NCBI GenBank assembly: GCA_038531745.1
Contig: JBCBBJ010000002.1
Coordinates: 124,001 to 188,000 of the forward strand
Reading direction: 5' to 3'
Source of the DNA: CALLPQ01 sp038531745
Lineage (GTDB): Bacteria; Pseudomonadota; Alphaproteobacteria; Caulobacterales; Parvularculaceae
DNA: 64,000 nucleotides
The position numbers were made by a program, and so were the translations under genes. The notes below the pieces were generated by a model. It did not search any database. It had not been told where the DNA came from and worked only from the letters and a program-made list of their open reading frames with translations. Below are positions 17,500-26,346 of the stretch, piece by piece. Position 1 is the stretch's first letter. Every line of letters begins with the position of its first letter.

Positions 17500-18600
17500 T
17501 TATGCGGTTGATCGGGGGTGACGGGGGCTAGGGTCTTCGCCAACAAGAGTGCGGGCATCGGGCCGTATTGAAACCGCATCAGACGACTGCGGATTGGTAC
17601 ACAGCCAGATCTTTACGGTAAGCCGGTCATCCCCCGCGGCGGTTTTGGGGGATAGCGTCCGCCCCCGGATCAAATCCAACTGCGCCCGCCGGCACCAATC
17701 GCGCACTTCATCGTCGGCAAAACCAAGGCGGCGATGGGCGTGGTCATCCCGCAGGAATTCCAAATCATGGGGCGCAAAGTCGGAGATGAGCAGGCGCCCA
17801 CCCGGTTTCAGCAGACGTGCAGCCTCTCGAATCGCTTTTAGGGGTTCGGTGAGAAAGTGCAAAACCTGGTGCACACAGATCAAGTCAACCGATGCCGGTG
17901 CAACCGGCAAGTTAAATAAATCACCGTACCGTACCTGTGCGTGGTTGATGCCGCTTGCGTCTAATTTTGCCCGGGCAAGCGCCAGCATTTCGCGTGAACT
18001 ATCATAGCCAATCCCTTGTTCATAAAGATCGGAAAAAACCTCAAGCATGCGGCCCGTGCCCGTTCCAAGATCAACAAAAGTCTCAACCCGGTGGGGGCCG
18101 AGCGTTGCAAGCATCTCCGCCTCAATATCTGAATCAGGTAAATGCAATCGCCGAACCCTGTCCCACTCGGCAGCGTTCTTTTCGAAATAATCTGCTGCGA
18201 TTGCCGCCCGGGCTTCCCGGCTTTGCACAAAACGCTCTCGGTCGCGCGCAAGTACCCGGTCGGCCGACGCGGCCAAAGCTTCAAAAGACGCCCGAATGGC
18301 GGACATTGAAGGTGCTGCCGGGGCAAGATCGTCTGCTACCTGCCCCTCGCCCGGCTCCTCCCATGGGTCACTGGCTATCCGGTAAAACATCCAGGCGCCT
18401 TCACGATATCGCTCAACAATATGGGCATCGGCGAGGATTTTCAGGTGGCGGCTCACCCGCGGCTGGCTTTGGCCCAGAATCTGGGTCAATTCGGTCACCG
18501 TCAACTCACCCCGCGCCAGTAGGACCGCAATGCGCAGGCGGGTCTCCTCCGCAATTGCTTTATAAATGTTCAGCGTCGTATCGAGCATGTGCGGCCCCAT
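17500..18600 (-). CDS. ArsR-type regulator fused to a SAM methyltransferase domain (SahR-like)
   Basis: The first 90 residues are an ArsR/SmtB winged helix (AIAEETRLRIAVLLARGEL, then QSQPRVSRHLKILADAHIVE). Residues of about 150-330 are a Rossmann methyltransferase domain with motif I FVDLGTGTGRML and HQVLHFL. I see no metal-binding CxC. Leading the metF-metH operon suggests that the methyltransferase-like domain senses SAM or S-adenosylhomocysteine, as described for SahR regulators of the methionine cycle; this is inference. Starts are possible at 18606 (GTG), 18600 and 18588. A palindrome 35-58 bases upstream is a likely autoregulatory operator. A true methyltransferase activity cannot be excluded. 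Confidence 0.85.
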   Translation of the reverse strand: MGPHMLDTTLNIYKAIAEETRLRIAVLLARGELTVTELTQILGQSQPRVSRHLKILADAHIVERYREGAWMFYRIASDPWEEPGEGQVADDLAPAAPSMSAIRASFEALAASADRVLARDRERFVQSREARAAIAADYFEKNAAEWDRVRRLHLPDSDIEAEMLATLGPHRVETFVDLGTGTGRMLEVFSDLYEQGIGYDSSREMLALARAKLDASGINHAQVRYGDLFNLPVAPASVDLICVHQVLHFLTEPLKAIREAARLLKPGGRLLISDFAPHDLEFLRDDHAHRRLGFADDEVRDWCRRAQLDLIRGRTLSPKTAAGDDRLTVKIWLCTNPQSSDAVSIRPDARTLVGEDPSPRHPRSTA

Positions 18601-18634
18601 TGACACGACTATCTCAGGCTGCCGTGCGTGAAGG

Positions 18635-18658
18635 ATATAAACATATCTTTATATGTTT
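18635..18658. promoter_or_regulatory. palindromic operator upstream of the ArsR-metF-metH operon
   Basis: AAACATAT-CTTT-ATATGTTT (18639-18658) is a perfect inverted repeat with 8-bp arms. It overlaps a second one, ATATAAA-CATATC-TTTATAT (18635-18654). The site lies 35-58 bases before the regulator's start, where an ArsR-family repressor would block transcription. The AT-rich block stands out against GC-rich surroundings. Confidence 0.6.
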
Positions 18659-18802
18659 AGCAAATCCTTTGCGGTTTTCATTTCCGTTTTCTGTGGGAGA
18701 ACTGACACCGCCGAAACCGCGCCAATTTCGTGATCCGCCACCAGCCAATAAGCGGGTGACAGGGCGCGGTGGCTTTTGTAAGCCTTGAGGTGCTGACGGG
18801 TT

Positions 18803-19876
18803 ATGGTTCGGGTCATCGGGAGAATGCTGTTGCTTGCGGGTTGGGATTGGTCTGGTGAGACGCTGTTGGTGCGATTGCTGTGCCGCGCCGTGACGCTTGG
18901 CGGCGGGAAGGCCATAGCCGCGCTCGCGGTTGGCCTGGCAGCCGCACTCTGCGTCATGCCAGCCCTCGCTTACCCCATCCCGGCGCTTCTCAAGATTAAC
19001 ACGGAGATTGACACCGCCCAGACACCGCGCGTGACCATGCCGTCCTTTGCGGCAAATCCCGTTGCCATGGCAGGGCTCGTTTCTAATCCTGAAACCCGGA
19101 TGCCCAGTGCCCAGACCATCGCCGCAACGGCAAGCCCGGCGATGCTTACGGCCATGGTTGCGCAACCTGCCCACCGCACCGTGGCGCCCGACCCCTGGGA
19201 AAAGCTGAACCGGTTCAGTTTCAATCTGAACAACAGCTCCGACCGGTTATTCTTCAAACCCCTTGCCCGAGGGTACCGCCGCGTCACCTTTGGCAAGTTT
19301 CGAAAAGCCATGCGCAATTTGCTTAACCATCTCGATAGTGCGGGCACGTTTGTGAATGATATCCTACAGGGGCAATTCAAACGTGCCGCCAATACCGGCG
19401 GCCGGTTTATCATCAATAGCGCCATCGGCTTTGGCGGCGTTGCGGACCCTGCTGCGCGACTTGGCATCCCTGACCATTCTGAGGATTTCGGCCAAACACT
19501 CGCCGTTTGGGGCGTGCCGTCGGGGCCTTACTTGATATTACCATTTTTTGGGCCCAGCACCGCCCGCGACAGTTTCGGGCTCGGTATCGATAGCTTGTTC
19601 TTAAGCCCCCTAAACTATGTCCGCACGGGCGCAGCGCAAAAAGCCCGCCTCAGCCAGGCGGGTATGCGCCTTGTGGCCCTGCGCGAGCCCCTTTTGGAAC
19701 CGTTAGAAGAAATTGAGCGCAATTCCCTCGACTATTATTCGTCATTCCGCAGCTTTTACCTCCAGGCCCGACGGCGCGATATTCTAAATGGTGAGACGGT
19801 CCTGGAAGACCTGCCCGACCTTGATGCGGGCGATGATTTTGACGACTTCGACGATTTTGATGACTTTGAGGGCTAG
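18803..19876 (+). CDS. mlaA: MlaA/VacJ-family outer-membrane lipid-asymmetry protein
   Basis: MlaA removes misplaced phospholipids from the outer leaflet of the outer membrane and passes them to MlaC. The 357-residue protein has an N-terminal hydrophobic export signal (AIAALAVGLAAALCVMPALA). After a variable Ala-rich lead of about 80 residues comes the MlaA domain (about 130-330), with NRFSFNLNNSSDRLFFKPLARGY, spread over 23 residues, and GVPSGPYLILPFFGPSTARD. No lipobox cysteine follows the signal in the usual place. The last 16 or so residues are an acidic repeat of DDF units. The mlaC-like gene follows 141 bases downstream; the MlaFED ABC transporter is not in the window. Confidence 0.88.
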   Translation: MVRVIGRMLLLAGWDWSGETLLVRLLCRAVTLGGGKAIAALAVGLAAALCVMPALAYPIPALLKINTEIDTAQTPRVTMPSFAANPVAMAGLVSNPETRMPSAQTIAATASPAMLTAMVAQPAHRTVAPDPWEKLNRFSFNLNNSSDRLFFKPLARGYRRVTFGKFRKAMRNLLNHLDSAGTFVNDILQGQFKRAANTGGRFIINSAIGFGGVADPAARLGIPDHSEDFGQTLAVWGVPSGPYLILPFFGPSTARDSFGLGIDSLFLSPLNYVRTGAAQKARLSQAGMRLVALREPLLEPLEEIERNSLDYYSSFRSFYLQARRRDILNGETVLEDLPDLDAGDDFDDFDDFDDFEG

Positions 19877-20017
19877 TGGCCCGCAGGCTGATCACTATTT
19901 TTAGCGCACCAGCCTGTCGTAGGATTGCCATGATTTAGCGATTAAACGACGGGAAAGAACTCTTGGTGATGTTTTTCTCGAACGCCGCCGACAGAGGGAC
20001 GCGATAGTGACTCAACA

Positions 20018-20719
20018 ATGCAAAAAGAGATGACAATGACGGGCACATCTTTGGTCATAGGAAATGACACACTGTTGCCAGCCCACGATCGCGGGCTCGG
20101 TAGGCGGCATTTTCTCATCGGCGGGGCGGCAACGATCCTCACCGGGGGCGCTGCCATCATGTACCCAGCCCATGGGCAGGACAGGGGCGCCGAAGACTTT
20201 ATGCGCACTGTTCTAGTGGACGCCAACGCGGCCATGGGCGCCTCGGCCGACAAAAAAGAACAGTTCCGGCTCATCGACAGGCTTGTGGATCGCCACGTGG
20301 ATATGCGCCGAACGGGCCGATTTGTGTTGGGCCGCTATGCCCGCCAGATGACGCAAGAACAAGCGGCGGACTATTATCCGCTGTTCCGGAAATTCGCGAC
20401 CCTGATCTATCAGAACATCTTGAGCGAATATGATGGTGAGGCACTGGAGGTGACAGGCTCCGTCACCCGGTCAGCCCGCGATATCATCGTCAATTCGAAA
20501 GTCATCAATTCACGCCCCGGTGATCGCTTTGCCGATACCGTCTTTCAATGGCGCCTCTATCGCGCGCCAAAAGGCCTGAAAGTTGTTGATGCCGGCGCCA
20601 ACAATATTTGGCTCGCCATCGAGCAACGCAGCCAATTCGAAAGCGTCATCGCCAATAATGGGGGCGGCACTAAGGGCATTGATGCGTTAATCAGCCAACT
20701 GAGAAAACGCGTAGGATAA
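20018..20719 (+). CDS. mlaC: MlaC-like periplasmic phospholipid-binding protein
   Basis: MlaC carries phospholipid across the periplasm between MlaA and the inner-membrane MlaFEDB complex. The 233-residue protein has a twin-arginine-like leader (GRRHFLIGGAATILTGGAA, about 28-46). The MlaC/Ttg2D domain follows: VDRHVDMRRTGRFVLGRYAR, then YYPLFRKFATLIYQNIL. Export by Tat is unusual for MlaC and is only suggested by the RRHFL motif. In-frame starts at 20030 and 20036 are alternatives. It pairs with mlaA upstream and ends in a shared terminator region with the convergent TonB receptor. Confidence 0.85.
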   Translation: MQKEMTMTGTSLVIGNDTLLPAHDRGLGRRHFLIGGAATILTGGAAIMYPAHGQDRGAEDFMRTVLVDANAAMGASADKKEQFRLIDRLVDRHVDMRRTGRFVLGRYARQMTQEQAADYYPLFRKFATLIYQNILSEYDGEALEVTGSVTRSARDIIVNSKVINSRPGDRFADTVFQWRLYRAPKGLKVVDAGANNIWLAIEQRSQFESVIANNGGGTKGIDALISQLRKRVG

Positions 20720-20759
20720 GCGCACTTTAACCCCTCATCGAACAAAAAGCCCGGAACCA

Positions 20760-20791
20760 CAAAAAAAGCCCCTTCAAAAATGAAGGGGCTT
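20760..20791 (-). terminator. intrinsic terminator of the TonB receptor gene
   Basis: AAGCCCCTTC (20766-20775) and GAAGGGGCTT (20782-20791) pair in ten bases around a six-base loop. On the minus strand the stem is followed by a T-run (the seven A at 20761-20767). It lies 23 bases beyond the receptor stop and could also slow transcription from mlaC. Confidence 0.88.
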
Positions 20792-20813
20792 ATTGATTTC
20801 GATTAGGTGCCGA

Positions 20814-23800
20814 CTAGAGGTCGATCCGTGCACCAAGGAAGAAATATCTGCCCAGCGGGCTCACAGGAAAGGCTTGTTCGGTTACAAACGGCAACCGGTT
20901 GGTCACATTATTGATACCGCCATAGACCTGAATATTCTCTTTGATGTCATAACTTGCATTCAAGTCGTGGATAAACACGCGATCTGCAATACCGGCATCG
21001 CCGTAGATTTCCGCAAAGGTTTCAATCTCAACAGCACGCAGCGCTTGCTCGCCCTGATATTGAGTTTGCCAGTTAATCTGGAACGGACCGCGGCGATACC
21101 CCACAAAAGCATTCCCTGCGAGGCGTGGACGTTGAAGCTCACCAAGTTCTGGGTCAACGGCCTCCGGATCACCGGGATCAAAGAAGTTATCAAGCTTGTT
21201 CACCCAGGAACCGGAAAGACGGACAGAAAAGTCATTGTCCGCCAAATCAAAATTGTAGGCTGCCTGGAAATCAACGCCATTTGCCTCAAGAGCCGCAAAG
21301 TTCACCGTTGTTTGGCGCAGGAAATTGAACCCAAGGAACTGCGGCGAGGCAGTGTCCTGGTTCCGCGTGAACAGACCGCAAAACTGATTATTGGGGAAGT
21401 TTGCTGAGTCATAGCAATTATCAACGATATCCTGTGCACCCACAGCAGAGATCGCGTCTTCGATACGAATATCCCAATAATCCGCGGTGAGCGTGAAGCC
21501 TTCAAAGAAGGAAGGTTGGAAAACAAAGCCACCGGTGAAGGTTTTCGCTGTTTCTTCTTGGAGCTCGGGGTTGCCGCCGGTCACGCCGGAAAAACGCGCC
21601 GAGAGCGGATCCTGAAAGCCCGTGGGAATTCCGTCAGCGGCGCAATTTGCTGCCCGGATTGGTCCACGGGGGTCGCCAGCGTTAAGCAACGCATCGATTT
21701 GCGCCTGATCACATGGATCATCAGGTCGGAAGAAAGCACCCTGCTCGGGCGAGAAGAGCTCGGAAATGTTCGGCGCCCGGATCGGTACGGCGTAGCTGAC
21801 GCGGAATCGTAAGTCATCGAATGGCGCATACGTTCCCGACACACCCCAGCTAAACACCGAACCAGCCGTGGAATATTCGGCAAACCGAACGCCGCCATTT
21901 ACCGTCAACTCTTCAACAAAAGGCCTATCAACAAGAATGGGCAATTGGAATTCTGCAAAAACCTCCCAAACGTCGAATGACCCACCATCATTTCTGGTGA
22001 GAGAAGCGGGATCGAAGACCAGTGAATTTTGCCGGAAATCATCCAATTCACTCACCAAGTCACCGGCATTTGCATCCGGCGTGGTGACCGGCACGACACC
22101 GCGAACCAGCGGATCAAAATCCGACGTACTCGTCTCATTCCGATATTCAAAGCCTGTGGCGAAACCTATAGAGCCGCCCGGCAATTCAGTTAGCGCATCA
22201 AGATTGCCCGTGAGCGTGCCGCTGACAACGGTTTGTTCAAGTGTAAAATTGTTGACAACGGTCGTTGTAATAAAATCAACCGCCTCAGCGCTAATCGAGT
22301 TTGGGCCGCCTAGAATGTTCGCCGGACGGCACTGGCCATCGCCGGGATTAAAGGTGAAGTAGCCAAAGTCAAACAACGGAATATCGAAGGGCGTTGTTGG
22401 CGAAACTGTCGTAGTGTCAAGATCAGAACGACACACGGGATTGCCAGCCGCATCGGTTGTTACGTCGATAGCCGCGAAGAAACGATCCTGGATAACTCGG
22501 TTACGATCCGTAGACCGCCGGTCAAACCGGCCATAATTCCCGATCAGATCAAATGTGAAACCATTATCGGTTTCAACCTTGAAACCACCCACAAGTCGAT
22601 ATGTACGCCGTTCCTGCGTATTGATATTTGGGCCAAGGTCGGTGGGATCCCGGGTTACGAAAAGACCACCAGTATCAGTGGCCAGCTGCTGGAGTTCTTG
22701 CGGGATAAACGGGTTATCCGGCGCCACGGTCAGAAGGTCATAAAACGTATTCAGAGGACCACCGGAATCGGCGTGCGCATAGGAAATTTTACCGTCGAGG
22801 AAAAACTCAAGATTGTCCGTGAGATCATAAGAGAACAAAAGATTGGCGACGATATTCTCAAGTTCAGGTGTCAGGAAATCAGCATCAAAGTTGTTTTGGA
22901 TGCCGTCACCGCCGAATTGGTTGAAGACACCGGAGACAAGACCGTCTTGGTACGGACGGACAGACCCATCATCATTGACGACCCAGCACCCACCGGCAAA
23001 ACCGAAGGCTGATGAAAAGTCGAAAGAGCTGTTGAAACCAACCGATGAGTCAAGACAATCAGGTGTGCCGTTTCCGTCCAAATCAATATCCGGAGAAGAC
23101 AAATCGAACGGCGCAATCACACCGCGGTTCGATGAAATTGAGAATACCGGTTGAGATAGGATCGCCCGTGCGGGGGCATTGGCCGCGCGGTCAATGAGGG
23201 CCAATTCGGCTTGTGTCAGGTTGCCCGCGCCAAACATATCCTGTGCATCTTCCAGCGAAGGAATGCTGAAACCGACGGGGAAGCGCCCTTCGTCGGGATT
23301 AAAGAATGATGCAAAATTCGGCGTCGATGCCGCGCTGATATCGCCTTGCTGGAAGCGCAGTGCCGGGTTCGGCAAATCATCGAAAATGCCATTATTCCGG
23401 GAGAAGTCGCGATCACCAAACTGGATTTCTTCACGGCGCGAATAATCAATGGCGAGCGTGATATTTGCTCGGCCATCGGCGAAATTTTTACCCGCTAGGC
23501 CAGATACTGCAAATCGCTCACCGTCACCCTCGCCAGAGATGCCGCCAGAAACATTGAGCGACAACCCTTCATAGTCTTCTTTCAGGATGAAGTTAACCAC
23601 GCCGGTAACAGCGTCAGAACCGTAAACCTGTGAGGCCCCGCCGGTAAGGACTTCAACGCTGTCAATGAGAGCGTTGGGAATAGAATTCAGATCGACAATC
23701 GCCGATCCCGCAACACCAGCGACATGGCGCTGACCATTGACCAAAACAAGGGTCCGCGCTGCGCCAAGACCGCGCAAATTCAACCGTGATCCGCCGACGG

Positions 23801-24101
23801 CACCGCCAAATACGCCATCAATAGAGCCTTCAGCCGTGGTGGATGTTAAAAGCGCCGGGATGTCGTTGATCACATCGGTGATATCGGGTTCGCCAGAAAG
23901 CCTGATATCTTCCGCGCCAATCGATCTAATGGGCAACGGTTCCGTCAGGTTGGGGTCCCGCTTAATCCGCGAGCCGGTGACAACAATTTCCTGACTGGTG
24001 TCGTCTGTTTCTTGGGCGAAGCCCGGCGCGCTGACCATAACCGCAACCGCTGAAACGGTGCAGGAAAGCGCTCTCGTAATATTCTGGCGACGATAGTTCA
24101 T
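20814..24101 (-). CDS. TonB-dependent outer-membrane receptor
   Basis: This is a large 1095-residue receptor that imports a bulky ligand across the outer membrane using TonB energy. A signal peptide (ALSCTVSAVAVMVSAPGFAQ) is followed by the TonB box region EIVVTGSRI. The plug domain comes next (about 35-160: LRGLGAARTLVLVNGQR, YGSDAVTGVVNFIL), then a long barrel ending in aromatic YFFLGARIDL. It is close in style to the large receptors of sphingomonads and their relatives. The substrate is unknown: no siderophore, vitamin or glycan gene is adjacent. The start at 24101 has AGAAGAGGG upstream; earlier in-frame starts exist at 24119 and 24149. Confidence 0.92.
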   Translation of the reverse strand: MNYRRQNITRALSCTVSAVAVMVSAPGFAQETDDTSQEIVVTGSRIKRDPNLTEPLPIRSIGAEDIRLSGEPDITDVINDIPALLTSTTAEGSIDGVFGGAVGGSRLNLRGLGAARTLVLVNGQRHVAGVAGSAIVDLNSIPNALIDSVEVLTGGASQVYGSDAVTGVVNFILKEDYEGLSLNVSGGISGEGDGERFAVSGLAGKNFADGRANITLAIDYSRREEIQFGDRDFSRNNGIFDDLPNPALRFQQGDISAASTPNFASFFNPDEGRFPVGFSIPSLEDAQDMFGAGNLTQAELALIDRAANAPARAILSQPVFSISSNRGVIAPFDLSSPDIDLDGNGTPDCLDSSVGFNSSFDFSSAFGFAGGCWVVNDDGSVRPYQDGLVSGVFNQFGGDGIQNNFDADFLTPELENIVANLLFSYDLTDNLEFFLDGKISYAHADSGGPLNTFYDLLTVAPDNPFIPQELQQLATDTGGLFVTRDPTDLGPNINTQERRTYRLVGGFKVETDNGFTFDLIGNYGRFDRRSTDRNRVIQDRFFAAIDVTTDAAGNPVCRSDLDTTTVSPTTPFDIPLFDFGYFTFNPGDGQCRPANILGGPNSISAEAVDFITTTVVNNFTLEQTVVSGTLTGNLDALTELPGGSIGFATGFEYRNETSTSDFDPLVRGVVPVTTPDANAGDLVSELDDFRQNSLVFDPASLTRNDGGSFDVWEVFAEFQLPILVDRPFVEELTVNGGVRFAEYSTAGSVFSWGVSGTYAPFDDLRFRVSYAVPIRAPNISELFSPEQGAFFRPDDPCDQAQIDALLNAGDPRGPIRAANCAADGIPTGFQDPLSARFSGVTGGNPELQEETAKTFTGGFVFQPSFFEGFTLTADYWDIRIEDAISAVGAQDIVDNCYDSANFPNNQFCGLFTRNQDTASPQFLGFNFLRQTTVNFAALEANGVDFQAAYNFDLADNDFSVRLSGSWVNKLDNFFDPGDPEAVDPELGELQRPRLAGNAFVGYRRGPFQINWQTQYQGEQALRAVEIETFAEIYGDAGIADRVFIHDLNASYDIKENIQVYGGINNVTNRLPFVTEQAFPVSPLGRYFFLGARIDL

Positions 24102-24275
24102 GGTTTGCCCTCTTCTCATTTTTATCACAGTTCTGTGACCTTGCGACACAATCGCTGATCATTGAGATCGGCACCAGTGAAAAGATGCCAGTAGAGCGTT
24201 GCGTTTGGCATTATGTTGCAATGCAGCAACAAAATATGCCGTTTCCTGCCGATCGAGAAACTGGAGGATTTCAAT

Positions 24276-24317
24276 GCAAAAACCCGCCGGGCGTTTTCTT
24301 GCGCAGCGGGTTTTTGC
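24276..24317 (-). terminator. intrinsic terminator of rpsD
   Basis: GCAAAAACCCGC (24276-24287) and GCGGGTTTTTGC (24306-24317) are a perfect 12-bp inverted repeat around 18 bases. Read on the minus strand it gives a GC stem followed by five T, 20 bases past the rpsD stop. Confidence 0.85.
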
Positions 24318-24336
24318 GATGATTCTTTGTGGCGGC

Positions 24337-24954
24337 TTACGAAGCGTAATATTCGACCACGAGATTGGGTTCCATAGTGCACGGATAAGGCACCTCGGCG
24401 AATTCAGGCACGCGCACATAGGTTGCGGTCATTTTCTTTGGATCAACATCCACATATTCGGGGATGTCCCGTTCGGCGCTTTGCAAGGCCTCCAGAACGA
24501 GGGCCATGTTTTTGGATTTCTCACGGACTTCAACAACGTCACCGGGCTTCAATTGGTAAGATGGAATGTTGGTGCGCACGCCATTGACCATCACATGGCC
24601 GTGGTTGACGAACTGGCGCGCGGCAAAAACCGTCGGCACGAATTTCGCGCGATAGACAACCGCATCCAGACGGCTTTCCAGAATACCGATCAGGTTTTCA
24701 GCGGTGTTGCCGCGGCGACGGTTCGCTTCATTATAAAGACGCTCAAAATGCTTTTCGGAAATACTGCCATAATAGCCTTTGAGTTTTTGCTTGGCCATCA
24801 ATTGCAGACCGAAGTCAGACATTTTGCCCTTCCGGCGCTGGCCGTGCATGCCGGGGCCGTAGTCACGTTTATTAATGGGTGATTTGGGGCGACCCCAGAC
24901 ATTTTCCCCGACGCGGCGGTCGAGCTTATATTTGGCGCTGATGCGCTTTGACAT
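24337..24954 (-). CDS. rpsD: 30S ribosomal protein S4
   Basis: S4 is one of the first proteins to bind 16S rRNA and nucleates assembly of the 30S body. The 205-residue sequence is typical. The N-terminus is MSKRISAKYKLDRRVGENVWG. The RNA-binding S4 domain (about 95-160) contains ESRLDAVVYRAKFV, ARQFVNHGHVMVNG and YQLKPGDVVEV. It stands alone, outside any alpha-operon arrangement with rpsK or rpoA, as is usual in alphaproteobacteria, and has its own terminator. A 229-base stretch between it and the divergent regulator at 25184 shows nothing I can name. Confidence 0.97.
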   Translation of the reverse strand: MSKRISAKYKLDRRVGENVWGRPKSPINKRDYGPGMHGQRRKGKMSDFGLQLMAKQKLKGYYGSISEKHFERLYNEANRRRGNTAENLIGILESRLDAVVYRAKFVPTVFAARQFVNHGHVMVNGVRTNIPSYQLKPGDVVEVREKSKNMALVLEALQSAERDIPEYVDVDPKKMTATYVRVPEFAEVPYPCTMEPNLVVEYYAS

Positions 24955-25183
24955 GATAGCCTCTTATGTCACGCAAGCCGGCCAGGGGATCCCTTCCCCG
25001 GGCGATTTCAACGGCGGCGGTGCGCGGTCCCGTCCTTATGGAAGGCGGGTGATACAAAGGCGGTTTGTCCCTGTCAACGGGCGGGGCCGCAGGCTGCCTT
25101 CCAGGCCGGTTTTTGGCTCTTTTGGTCCTCGGTTTATCGATGATGAATTGCGCGGGCCACTTGCTCCGGCCTACAGCCAAGGC

Positions 25184-26209
25184 ATGGTGGCGATAGATGC
25201 ACTGTTTCGGTTTTCTGGCGTTGGTCTCTTGGCGCTTCTTGCGGTCTTGACGTGGCGAGACCATCGCCGTTGGGTGAGTGCACCCTATCTTATGCTCTCC
25301 TGCATCAGCGTGACGGCGCTTCATCTAGGATACACGCTTGATCCCTTACGCCTGCCGATGGCTGTTCACATCCCGGCGCGGTTTATCGATCTGCCAAACC
25401 TTGTTTTTGTATGGCTGTTTGCGCTGTCCCTTTTTGACGACAGGTTCCGGTTGCAGGCATAGCATATTTTTGTGGGGGTTGCCTACACGGCGCCAATCTT
25501 GTGGTCGCGCCTCGCCGATTTTGAAGTGGTCGCCAGGCCGCCCCTCTTGTTTTACATCTATGGCGCGTGTTCATCGCTCCTTCTCGTGGGGCATTTATGC
25601 GTCGCCACGTTGCGTGGGCGCGCCGACGATTTGCTCACGGCCCGGCGGGCTTCACGGCTTTATTTCGTTCTGCTGATCACCGCGGTGACCGCGCTGGCGG
25701 CGATTAGTGAAATTCTTCTGCCAGCGGACGGCATTTTTGGGCCACGAACAGCGAAAGTCCTTTCCATCTGGCCTGCCATCTTTTGGGGCTGTTTATGGAT
25801 GCTGCGGTTCAAACCCGAAGCCGCCGCGTTCCAAGCCCGCCCCAGGTCGGGGCGTACACTCGACCAGCGTGACGCGGCACTTTGCCAATGCCTGACGGAT
25901 CATATGCTTGCGGCAGCGCCGTTTCGCGATCCAGCGCTCACCATTTCGGCCCTCTCCCGGCAGATTGGGATCAGCGAAACCCGCCTGCGCAAGCTGATAA
26001 ATAGCCAGCTTGGCCACCGCAATTTTAGCGCGTTCATCAATGGTTACCGCATCGACGCGGTGAAAGCGGCCTTTGCGGACCCAAACACATCTTCGCTGCC
26101 GATCCTTTCTATCGCCACAGACTGCGGCTTCAACTCGCTTTCCGTCTTCAACAAGGCTTTTCGCGAGAGCGAAGGGATGACGCCATCAGCCTATCGCAAG
26201 AGACGATGA
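25184..26209 (+). pseudogene. AraC-type membrane regulator interrupted by an amber codon
   Basis: The reading frame from ATG 25184 to 26209 (about 340 residues) is broken only by TAG at 25460-25462. The first 92 codons hold about three membrane helices (ending LVFVWLFALSLFDDRFRLQA). After the stop the same frame continues with HIFVGVAYTAPILW, more helices and a C-terminal AraC double helix-turn-helix (about 235-340: ALSRQIGISETRLRKLINSQ, ATDCGFNSLSVFNKAF). A GTG at 25472, ten bases past the stop, could restart translation. The halves look like one family protein, so this is a recent nonsense mutation, a sequencing error or a suppressed stop. It precedes the MBL-fold gene by 137 bases and may once have controlled it. 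Confidence 0.7.
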
Positions 26210-26346
26210 TAGCTGCTCCCCCCCTTTTATCCCATAGAATTAGGAATCCGTCAGCTTTTTCCCGAATTCCACCAGCTGCAAGGCGCGCTTGTGCCAATCG
26301 CTATCGCTAGTCTTGGGACCTCACCATCACCTCTTTTCCCAGGAAC

